Below are positions 1 to 5,958 of a DNA stretch of 5,958 bases, one piece after another. Under the pieces are notes generated by a model. It ran no database searches, was not told where the DNA came from, and worked only from the letters and a program-made list of their open reading frames with translations. The stretch is taken from NCBI GenBank assembly GCA_025458985.1, contig JALORM010000248.1, positions 1-5,958 on the forward strand, in the 5' to 3' direction. The position numbers and the translations under genes were made by a program. Position 1 is the stretch's first letter; every line of letters begins with the position of its first letter. The stretch comes from Paracoccaceae bacterium. Lineage in GTDB: Bacteria; Pseudomonadota; Alphaproteobacteria; Rhodobacterales; Rhodobacteraceae.

Positions 1-1024
1 ACTTCTGCAGTTCGGTCCAGATCGCCGTGTAGAGCTGCGTGGCCGAGGCCGGGCACGTGGGCAGGAAATGCCCCGCCGCCTGGAATTCGGCCGGCACGAC
101 GATCTCGGGCGCGGTCTTCATGTCCTCCGGCATGAAGGCGTCGGACCCCGCGATGCCGTTGGCATAGCGGGCGAAGGCCGAGATCATGGCGGCGTTCTCC
201 GGCTCCATGATGAAGTTCAGGAAGGTGTAGGCGTTGTCGACGTTCTGCGCGTCGCTCAGAAGCGCGACCGAATCCATCCACAGCGGGTACCCCTCCTTCG
301 GGTAGCCGTACTGCACCGGCGGATTGGCCAGCCGCGCCCGCATGGTCGAGCCGTTCCAGTTGACGCTTGCCGCCCAGTCGTTGTTCGACAGCTTCTCGGT
401 CGCGCCGTAGTCCATGCTGATCCAGTGGGGCTTGGCGGCCATCAGGGTGTCGCGCACCTTCCGCAGCACCTCGAGATCCTCGGTGCAGGCCTCGCCGCCC
501 GCGTGGAAGATCGCCAGCGCCATCACGTCGTTCATCTCGGGCACGACGTTGACCTTGCCCTTCAGCTCGTCCGGCGGGTTCAGCCACACGTCCGAAGTGT
601 TGATGTCGCCCGAATAGACCGAGGTGTTGACCGCGATGCCGGTCGTGCCCCACTGCCAGGGGATCGTGTGCTTCCGGCCGGGATCCCAGTCGACATCCAC
701 CCACTCGGGCGCGATGTTGCCGATGTTGGGCAGCCGCGCGTGGTCGAGCTCCTGGACCAGCCCCTTCTCGACCCAGATCTGGACGTAGTTGGCCGAGGGA
801 ACGACCAGATCGAAGCCCGAGCCGCCGGCCTCGACCTTGGCGAGCGCAGTGTCGTTCGAATCGTAGTCGGTGACGGTCACCCGGATGCCGGTCTCGGCCT
901 CGAACTTCTGGAGCAGCTCGGGGCTGGTGTAGTTGCCCCAGTTGTAGAGGTTCAGCACCCCTTCGGCCTGGGCCGTGCCGGCGAAGGCAGCCAGCGCCGC
1001 GGTGGAAAGCAGGATCCGTCTCAT
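1..1024 (-). CDS. potD: Polyamine-type ABC transporter, periplasmic substrate-binding protein (PotD/PotF family), 3' end cut by window
   Basis: This protein captures a polyamine-like cation (spermidine, putrescine or a relative) in the periplasm and delivers it to the permease pair encoded upstream. 341 codons are visible. Residues 1-20 form a Sec signal peptide with an AQA|E cleavage site. The mature protein opens with LNLYNWGNY, the typical first strand of the family. Compared from memory with E. coli PotD, ligand-pocket residues are kept: W29, Y32, S77, an acidic pair near E163/D166, W223 in WNGS, W249 and D251 in LWMDS, and Y287. The PotD Tyr85 position appears to be Asn79. Two cysteines, C180 and C324, could form a disulfide. 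The last visible residues, IWTELQK, resemble the end of homologues, and the next codon begins with T, so the stop may lie just outside. The start is supported by AAGGAGAG seven bases or so before ATG, the best ribosome site of the transporter genes. It lies 33 bp after potC. The family is certain; the exact substrate is not. Confidence 0.93.
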   Translation of the reverse strand, partial: MRRILLSTAALAAFAGTAQAEGVLNLYNWGNYTSPELLQKFEAETGIRVTVTDYDSNDTALAKVEAGGSGFDLVVPSANYVQIWVEKGLVQELDHARLPNIGNIAPEWVDVDWDPGRKHTIPWQWGTTGIAVNTSVYSGDINTSDVWLNPPDELKGKVNVVPEMNDVMALAIFHAGGEACTEDLEVLRKVRDTLMAAKPHWISMDYGATEKLSNNDWAASVNWNGSTMRARLANPPVQYGYPKEGYPLWMDSVALLSDAQNVDNAYTFLNFIMEPENAAMISAFARYANGIAGSDAFMPEDMKTAPEIVVPAEFQAAGHFLPTCPASATQLYTAIWTELQK

Positions 1025-1050
1025 GTCGTCTCTCCTTGTTGGTGGTTTCT

Positions 1051-1067
1051 GCGGGGTTCAGCCCCGC
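1051..1067 (-). promoter_or_regulatory. Small intercistronic hairpin over the potC stop codon
   Basis: A perfect 6-bp inverted repeat, GCGGGG at 1051-1056 and CCCCGC at 1062-1067, has a 5-nt loop that includes the TGA stop of potC. On the transcript it sits about 26 nt before the binding-protein start and just before its strong Shine-Dalgarno. No U-run follows, so it does not look like an intrinsic terminator. A role in mRNA stability or processing, raising binding-protein output relative to the permeases, is an inference. Confidence 0.4.
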
Positions 1068-1867
1068 TTGCGTGTGAGCAGGAAGAAGGCGGTCAGCAGC
1101 AGGACCGTCACCGCCAGAAGCACGGTCGAGATCGCGTTGACCTCGGGCGTGATCGCCCGGCGCAGCTGACCCAGCATGTAGGTGGGCAGGGTATCCTGTC
1201 CGGCCGATTTCACAAACTCGGTGATGATCACGTCGTCGAGCGAGATCACGAAGGCCAGCATCGCGCCCGCGGCGATCCCGGGCGCCATCAGCGGCAGCGT
1301 CACGCGGCGGAAGGTCTGCCAGGGCGTCGCGTAGAGGTCGGCGGCCGCGGTTTCCAGCGTGAGGTCCATCCCTTCCAGACGCGCCCGGATCGGCAGGTAG
1401 GCAAAGGGGATGCAGAAGGCCGAATGCGCCAGGATCAGGTAGCCCAGCCCCTGATAGCCGGTGGCCACCTTGATCGCCGCGAAGAAGATCAGAAGCGCCA
1501 CGGCGGTCACGATCTCGGGCACCATCAGCGGCTGGTTGATCGCCACGTAGATCAGCGTCTGCCCCCGGAAGCGCCCGCGCCGCGTGGTGCCCAGCGCCGC
1601 CATCGTCGCGACAGTCGTCGCGATCAGCGCGGCGCAGGAGGCGACGACGAGCGATCGCACCGCGGCCTCCTGCACGGCCGCGTTCTGCCAGGCCGCCTCG
1701 TACCAGCGCAGCGAGAACCCGCCCCAGACCGCGATCGAGAGCGAATCGTTGAACGAGTAGACGACGAGCGTCGCGATGGGCAGGTAAAGCAGGAAGAAGA
1801 CCGCCAGCGCGACCGTGGTGAAGCCCGGCAGCGCCGTGACCGAGAAGGGCTTTGCGCGGGCGCTCAT
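1058..1867 (-). CDS. potC: Polyamine-type ABC transporter permease, PotC/PotI family
   Basis: Inner-membrane subunit of 269 residues that pairs with the PotB-type protein to form the translocation pore; E. coli PotC is nearly the same length. About six hydrophobic segments are visible, roughly at residues 16-39, 69-93, 104-132, 140-160, 196-216 and 245-264. The second half carries the EAA loop that docks on the ATPase, here in the form E172-T-A-A-A-D-L-Y followed by L191-P192 and APGI. The N-terminal FFLLYLPIATLVVYSFNDS is characteristic of PotC. ATG at 1867 is chosen because upstream codons translate the GC-rich repeat and give a proline/arginine-rich, non-family extension. The ribosome site is weak (GGGGTG before GCGGGC). 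The ATG overlaps the stop of a small upstream frame as ATGA, which suggests coupled translation. The gap to potB is 201 bp, unusually long for this operon. Family call very secure; substrate inferred from neighbours. Confidence 0.94.
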   Translation of the reverse strand: MSARAKPFSVTALPGFTTVALAVFFLLYLPIATLVVYSFNDSLSIAVWGGFSLRWYEAAWQNAAVQEAAVRSLVVASCAALIATTVATMAALGTTRRGRFRGQTLIYVAINQPLMVPEIVTAVALLIFFAAIKVATGYQGLGYLILAHSAFCIPFAYLPIRARLEGMDLTLETAAADLYATPWQTFRRVTLPLMAPGIAAGAMLAFVISLDDVIITEFVKSAGQDTLPTYMLGQLRRAITPEVNAISTVLLAVTVLLLTAFFLLTRKRG

Positions 1868-2076
1868 GCCCGCACCCCGCAGGGCCCGCGTGCACGCCGT
1901 GTCCGGACGCGCGCTTCCCCTCCCCCTCGCAGGGAGAGGAGAGGGATGGGAGGCGCCGTCCGCGTCGCCGCGGTGCCGCGCAGCCCCCCTCCCCATCCCT
2001 CCCCACGAGGGGGAGGGAGGCACCACGCATCCGGGGCGGCCCCGACGATACCGGCAGTGCGGGGCGCCTCAGCCAT
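1864..2076 (-). CDS. Small bridging reading frame between potB and potC (possible translational-coupling leader)
   Basis: A 70-codon frame runs exactly across the potB-potC gap. Its ATG at 2076-2074 lies inside the last codons of potB, overlapping by 8 bp. It is preceded by GGGAGGAG, with GGAGG six bases from the ATG, a near-ideal Shine-Dalgarno. Its TGA at 1866-1864 overlaps the potC start as ATGA. The peptide starts MAEAPRTAGIVGAAP and is otherwise rich in Pro, Arg and Gly (for example LPPPRGEGWGGG), because it reads through the GC-rich inverted repeat. It has no membrane segment or recognised domain and may have no function as a protein. The plausible role is to keep ribosomes on the message across the structured spacer and hand them to potC, whose own ribosome site is weak. 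A chance open frame in GC-rich DNA cannot be excluded; the combination of strong ribosome site and overlap at both ends argues against it. Confidence 0.4.
   Translation of the reverse strand: MAEAPRTAGIVGAAPDAWCLPPPRGEGWGGGLRGTAATRTAPPIPLLSLRGGGEARVRTRRARGPCGVRA
1911..2024. repeat. GC-rich intercistronic inverted-repeat element (REP/BIME-like)
   Basis: Two related arms in opposite orientation lie between the permease genes, about 1911-1957 and 1984-2024. CCCTCCCCCTCG at 1918-1929 is the exact reverse complement of 2006-2017. GGGATGGGAGG around 1943-1953 is mirrored by CCTCCCCATCCC at 1988-1999, with one extra base. Each arm also folds on itself: the right arm has a perfect 9-bp stem (1996-2004 with 2010-2018, loop ACGAG), and the left arm an imperfect stem around loop CGC at 1928-1930. 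Similar elements, whose spurious translations contain strings like SPLPARGRG and PPRGEGWGGG, are scattered between genes in many GC-rich proteobacteria; that comparison is from memory. Likely effects are on mRNA stability or processing within the operon. No transposase is present. Confidence 0.75.
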
Positions 2077-2977
2077 CCCGCTCCTCCCGCGTCGTCGCCC
2101 GCACGTAGACCAGAAGCGCGACCATCACGATCGCCAGAAGCAGCATCGACAGCGCCGCCCCCAGCGGCCAGTTCCGGCCCTGGCCGAACTGCAGTTCGAT
2201 GAAGTTGCCGATCATCATCTGCTTGCCGCCACCCAGCACCCGCGGCGTGACATAGGCGCCGAGCGAGGGCACGAAGACCAGGATCGACCCCGCCACGATC
2301 CCGGGCCGGATGATGGGCAGGATCACCCGCCGCAGGACCTGCCAGCGGCTTGCATAGAGGTCATAGCCCGCCTCGATCATGCGGAAGTCGAAACGGTCGA
2401 TCGCGGCGAAGAGGGGCAGCACCATCAACGGCAGGTAGACATAGGCCATGCCGATCAGCACCGCCGTCTCGGTGAACACGATCTGGACCGGCTGCCCGAT
2501 GATGCCCAGCCCGATCAGCAGGTTGTTCAGGAGCCCCTCGTTTCGGATCACCTCCATGATGGCGAAGGTGCGGATCAGGAGGTTCGTCCAGAACGGGATG
2601 GTGATCAGGAAGAGCCACATCGCCCGCCGGTCCGGCGGCCGGGTGGCGATGAACCAGGCCGTGGGAAGACCCAGCGCGAAGGTGATGAGCGTGGTCAGGA
2701 TCGACAGCTTCACGCTGCGCCAGAAGATCGTCAGATGCGCGTCGGCCGGCCCGACCGTACCGTCGAAGATGTCGCGCTGCAGGAAAACCTGGAACCAGCC
2801 GTCCAGCGAGAACTGCCAGACCACGTTGCCGTACTGGCCCGGTGCGAGGAACGAGTAGACCAGCACGATGAGCAGAGGCCCCGAGGCCGCGACAAGCAGA
2901 AGGACCAGCGCCGGCGCAGACAGAAGCCAGCCGGTGCGCGCCCGTTCCCTCGACCGCGCTGCCTCGGCCCCGCCCAT
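2069..2977 (-). CDS. potB: Polyamine-type ABC transporter permease, PotB/PotH family
   Basis: Inner-membrane subunit of 302 residues, partner of the PotC-type permease. A basic N-terminus (RSRERARTG) leads into hydrophobic segments at about residues 17-43, 87-110, 119-141, 151-160, 168-192, 226-243 and 272-292. The family stretch IPFWTNLLIRTFA lies at 127-139. The EAA loop that contacts the ATPase reads E202-A-G-Y-D-L-Y followed by L220-P221 and RPGI. The later GAYVTPRVLGG stretch and the IGNFIELQFG stretch at 256-265 are typical of PotB/PotH proteins. The ATG at 2977 comes one base after the ATPase stop (TGA-G-ATG), so initiation is probably coupled to termination; the local ribosome site is poor. 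Its own 3' end contains the strong GGAGG that serves the bridging frame. Length matches the family. The family is secure; the substrate is inferred from the operon and the binding protein. Confidence 0.94.
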   Translation of the reverse strand: MGGAEAARSRERARTGWLLSAPALVLLLVAASGPLLIVLVYSFLAPGQYGNVVWQFSLDGWFQVFLQRDIFDGTVGPADAHLTIFWRSVKLSILTTLITFALGLPTAWFIATRPPDRRAMWLFLITIPFWTNLLIRTFAIMEVIRNEGLLNNLLIGLGIIGQPVQIVFTETAVLIGMAYVYLPLMVLPLFAAIDRFDFRMIEAGYDLYASRWQVLRRVILPIIRPGIVAGSILVFVPSLGAYVTPRVLGGGKQMMIGNFIELQFGQGRNWPLGAALSMLLLAIVMVALLVYVRATTREERDG

Positions 2978-2978
2978 C

Positions 2979-4019
<1,041 letters not shown>

Positions 4020-4034
4020 CCCGAAGGCAAGTGT

Positions 4035-5465
4035 CTAAAGCGACAGGGGCGGACGCCGGTCGAACCAGGGTGCAGCCTGCTCGATTTCCCGGCAGAGGCC
4101 GATCAGCGCCTCGTCCGCACCGAAGCGGGCGGCAAGCTGCACACCCACCGGCAGACCACCGTCTGTCCAGTACAGCGGGACCGAGGCGGCGGGCTGGCCC
4201 GAGGCGTTGAAGGGCGCACAGAAGGGCGAGTAGTCGAAGACCATCCCGGGGCCCATTCGGAAATGTTCGAAGTCGTCGTTCACGTGGGCGAAGCGGCCGA
4301 CTTCGGCGGGCACCTCGGCCAGCGTGGGGGATAGCAGGATGTCCCAGTCTTCGAAGAAGGCCGCCATCTCGCGCCCGTAGGCATGGACCTTGCCCACCGC
4401 CTCCAGGTAGTCGGCGCCCGAGATGCCCTCGGCATGGCGGATCGCGCCCTGCGTGACGGCCTCCACCTCGCCCGGCCGGAGCGCCCGCCCCGCCAGCGCC
4501 TTGCGCACGCCCAGTGCCGTGCCGCAGGCGACGATCCGCGTCCAGGCGCGCATCATGCCGCCATGGTCGGCCGCGGGCCGCGCTTCCTCGACATGGTGGC
4601 CGAGCGACTCGAGCAGACGCGCCGCTGCCTCGGCCGCCGCCCGGCACTCGGGGTCCACGGGCGCGCCTGCGAAGGTTGTGGGGCACAGTGCCACCTTCAG
4701 CCGCGGCGGCGGGCGCCGGATCGCGGCCGCATACCCTTCGGCGAGCGGTGGCGCCCAGTAGGGCGCACCGAGGTCCGCGCCCGCGCAGGCATCCATCAGC
4801 GTGGCCGCATCGCGGACGCTGCGGGTCAGGAAACCGTCGATGGCCATCCCCGCCCAGCCCTCTCCCACGTAGGGTCCGTCCGGAAACCGCGCCCGCGTCG
4901 CCTTGAACCCGAAAAGCCCGCAGCAGGACGCCGGGATGCGCACCGACCCGCCGCCGTCCGAGCCGTGCGCGGCCGGCACGATCCCCGCCGCCACCGCCGC
5001 CCCCGCCCCGCCCGACGATCCGCCGGGCGTGCGCGACAGGTCCCAGGGATTGCGGGTGGGTCCGCCATAGACGGCGGCCTCGGTGGCCGGGCCGACACCC
5101 CCCTCGGGCGCGGTCGTGCGTCCGAAGGTCACGACCCCGGTCGCGCGGATGCGCGCGTAGATCGCGCTGTCGCGGGCATAACGCGTATCGGCCAGCAGGC
5201 GCGACCCGTTGTGCGAGGGAAACTCCACTGCCTCGCAGCCAAGGTCCTTCAGCAGGAACGGCACGCCCTTGAAGGGGCCCTCGGGCAGGCCGTCGGCGAT
5301 ATGACGACGGGCCGTCGCCTCCTGCATCAGAACCACGGCGTTGAGCCGGCCGTTCAGCGCCACGACCCGCGCCAAGGCCTCGTCCAGAAGCTCACCCGGC
5401 GTGACCGCGCCTTCGGCGACAAGCTGCGCGAGCCCCGTCGCGTCGTGATCGGCGTAGTCGCGCAT
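4035..5465 (-). CDS. Amidase-signature family hydrolase, 6-aminohexanoate cyclic-dimer hydrolase (NylA)-like
   Basis: Cytoplasmic enzyme of 476 residues (no signal peptide or membrane segment) predicted to hydrolyse a C-N amide bond. The amidase-signature triad is visible: K73 in PFLLKD, cis-Ser S150 in TPGGSSGG, and nucleophile S174 in GSDGGGSVRIPAS. From memory, NylA uses Lys72, Ser150 and Ser174, almost the same numbering, and has Cys316 near the substrate; here C314 lies in IVACG. The stretch GPYVGEGWAGMAIDGFLTRSVRDA also fits this branch, not GatA, and no gatB or gatC is nearby. ATG at 5465 is chosen over an in-frame ATG at 5552, which adds a 29-residue Arg-rich leader unlike the family and would overlap the predicted -35 box. 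GAGAGAG lies upstream as a modest ribosome site. It is the first gene of the operon and ends in TAG 15 bp before the ATPase GTG, in the same frame. The true substrate is unknown; an acylated amine brought in by the transporter is a guess. Confidence 0.9.
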   Translation of the reverse strand: MRDYADHDATGLAQLVAEGAVTPGELLDEALARVVALNGRLNAVVLMQEATARRHIADGLPEGPFKGVPFLLKDLGCEAVEFPSHNGSRLLADTRYARDSAIYARIRATGVVTFGRTTAPEGGVGPATEAAVYGGPTRNPWDLSRTPGGSSGGAGAAVAAGIVPAAHGSDGGGSVRIPASCCGLFGFKATRARFPDGPYVGEGWAGMAIDGFLTRSVRDAATLMDACAGADLGAPYWAPPLAEGYAAAIRRPPPRLKVALCPTTFAGAPVDPECRAAAEAAARLLESLGHHVEEARPAADHGGMMRAWTRIVACGTALGVRKALAGRALRPGEVEAVTQGAIRHAEGISGADYLEAVGKVHAYGREMAAFFEDWDILLSPTLAEVPAEVGRFAHVNDDFEHFRMGPGMVFDYSPFCAPFNASGQPAASVPLYWTDGGLPVGVQLAARFGADEALIGLCREIEQAAPWFDRRPPLSL

Positions 5466-5608
5466 GCGTGCTCTCTCTGCGGAGTGTCGGCTGTCCCGAG
5501 CCGGGGCCGGCGCCGTCGGTACCTCGGCCAGTAACCGCAGGCGACGGCACACTTGTCAAACCCCTTCGCGCCCTTCCCCTTCGGCCTCGGCTTGCGTAGC
5601 CTGAGATC
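5466..5608. other. Divergent intergenic region between the amidase operon and arfB
   Basis: 143 bp separate the two divergent start codons. The stretch holds one good minus-strand promoter candidate and, at its arfB end, half of an inverted repeat spanning the arfB start. Near 5488-5503 there is a weak 5-bp hairpin (CGGCT/AGCCG) and at 5508-5515 a short palindrome, CGGCGCCG; both could be chance in GC-rich DNA. No convincing plus-strand promoter was found for arfB, though TTGTCA at 5553-5558 overlaps the operon's -35 box. No regulator gene lies in the window. Confidence 0.6.
5530..5559 (-). promoter_or_regulatory. Candidate sigma-70-type promoter of the amidase-potABCD operon
   Basis: On the minus strand, TTGACA (5559-5554) matches the -35 consensus perfectly. 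It is followed after 18 bp by GTTACT (5535-5530), which matches only three of six -10 positions. The resulting leader before the amidase ATG would be near 55-60 nt. A good -35 box with a degenerate -10 is not unusual in GC-rich alphaproteobacteria. No operator could be assigned. Confidence 0.45.
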
Positions 5609-5618
5609 ATGCTACGCA
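5593..5618 (+). promoter_or_regulatory. Inverted repeat (possible hairpin) over the arfB start codon
   Basis: TGCGTAGC at 5593-5600 and GCTACGCA at 5611-5618 are perfect 8-bp reverse complements separated by 10 nt. The arfB ATG (5609-5611) straddles the loop and the right arm, and no good Shine-Dalgarno is visible in the loop (CTGAGATC). In RNA this hairpin would partly hide the start codon; in DNA it could be a dyad operator. Which, if either, operates is not known. Confidence 0.45.
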
Positions 5619-5958
5619 TCACCGATGCCATCGTGATCGAGGACTGGGAACTGACCGAGCAGTTCGTCCGCGCCCAGGGGCCGGGCGGGCAGAACGTCAA
5701 CAAGGTTTCGACCGCGGTCGAGCTGAGGTTCGAAGCCGAGCGCTCACCCAACCTGCCCGAACCGGTGAAGCGCCGGCTCAAGCGGCTGGCCGGGCGGCGC
5801 TGGACCGCCGACGGCGCCATCCTGATCCGCGCCGAGGAAACCCGCAGCCAGGCCCGCAACCGCGACCTCGCGCGCGAACGGCTGGCCGACCTGATCCGCG
5901 CCGCGACCGTCGTGCCCAAGCGCCGCATCGCCACCCGCCCGACGCTTGGCAGCCAGCG
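5609..5958 (+). CDS. arfB: Alternative ribosome-rescue factor ArfB (YaeJ-type peptidyl-tRNA hydrolase), 3' end cut by window
   Basis: ArfB enters ribosomes stalled on mRNA lacking a stop codon and hydrolyses the peptidyl-tRNA with a GGQ loop. The first 116 codons are present. The catalytic segment RAQGPGGQNVNKVSTAVELRF begins at residue 21 and puts GGQ at 26-28, the same position as in E. coli ArfB, which supports the ATG at 5609. The following helical part keeps LPEPVKRRLKRL, then ILIRAEETRSQARNRDLARERL, and KRRIATRPT leads into the basic tail that ArfB threads into the mRNA channel; most of that tail is beyond the window. The family is usually about 140 residues, so some 20-30 are missing. 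The short N-terminus and the basic tail distinguish it from full release factors RF1/RF2, which are far longer with GGQ in mid-protein. It is divergent from the transporter operon and probably unrelated to it. Confidence 0.92.
   Translation, partial: MLRITDAIVIEDWELTEQFVRAQGPGGQNVNKVSTAVELRFEAERSPNLPEPVKRRLKRLAGRRWTADGAILIRAEETRSQARNRDLARERLADLIRAATVVPKRRIATRPTLGSQ

Noticed and set aside
1051..1067. Hairpin considered as an intrinsic terminator after potC
   Set aside because: No U-run follows on the minus-strand transcript, and the binding-protein gene continues 33 bp later with a strong ribosome site.
1911..2024. Repeat considered as a CRISPR fragment or insertion-sequence end
   Set aside because: Two arms in opposite orientation without regular spacers, transposase or target-site duplication; it fits an intercistronic palindromic repeat better.
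1868..2026. 53-residue N-terminal extension of PotC from an ATG at 2026
   Set aside because: The extension is translated from the GC-rich repeat (Pro/Arg/Gly-rich) and is absent from the family. The ATG at 1867 gives the normal PotC length.
2031..2044. Short CGGGG/CCCCG hairpin after the potB stop considered as a terminator
   Set aside because: Only a 5-bp stem with no U-run; more likely incidental to the GC-rich spacer.
4383..5534. Plus-strand 383-codon frame antisense to the amidase
   Set aside because: No recognisable domain; the opposite strand encodes a complete amidase triad.
5466..5552. Upstream amidase start at 5552, adding 29 residues
   Set aside because: The leader is Arg/Pro-rich, unlike the family, and begins within a few bases of the predicted -35 box. 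The ATG at 5465 gives the family-like N-terminus and triad numbering close to NylA.

Overview
The window is GC-rich (roughly two thirds GC by eye) and densely coded. Codon choice, the protein families and the GC-rich intercistronic repeat suggest an alphaproteobacterium, most likely of the Rhodobacter/Paracoccus group. This is an inference from style, not from a marker gene.

Almost everything lies in one minus-strand operon, read from about 5465 down to the left edge. Its order is an amidase-signature hydrolase (5465-4035), a PotA-type ABC ATPase (4019-2979), a PotB-type permease (2977-2069), a PotC-type permease (1867-1058) and a PotD/PotF-type periplasmic binding protein (1024 to the left edge, with only the extreme C-terminus or stop missing). 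The four transporter genes have the same order as E. coli potABCD. Together they make a complete polyamine-type importer: binding protein in the periplasm, two permeases in the inner membrane, and one ATPase type on the cytoplasmic face. The amidase at the head of the operon may act on an imported amide; its residues and numbering resemble 6-aminohexanoate cyclic-dimer hydrolase (NylA). A candidate promoter with a perfect TTGACA -35 box precedes the amidase.

On the plus strand, divergent from the operon across 143 bp, is the start of arfB (5609 to the right edge). It encodes the GGQ-containing peptidyl-tRNA hydrolase that rescues stalled ribosomes. An 8-bp perfect inverted repeat places its start codon at the edge of a potential hairpin loop.

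The junctions are the least ordinary part. (1) The 201-bp gap between the two permease genes holds a GC-rich inverted-repeat element. It is bridged exactly by a 70-codon reading frame with a strong Shine-Dalgarno: its start overlaps the potB stop, and its stop overlaps the potC start as ATGA. (2) The ATPase gene has no ATG. It lies in the same frame as the amidase, separated by one TAG and five codons that look like the missing first strand of the ATPase. (3) A small hairpin overlaps the potC stop, just before the only transporter gene with a strong Shine-Dalgarno, the binding-protein gene. No gene-free stretch exceeds 300 bp. No tRNA, rRNA, CRISPR array, transposase or convincing intrinsic terminator was seen. 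No wholly new biological system is evident.
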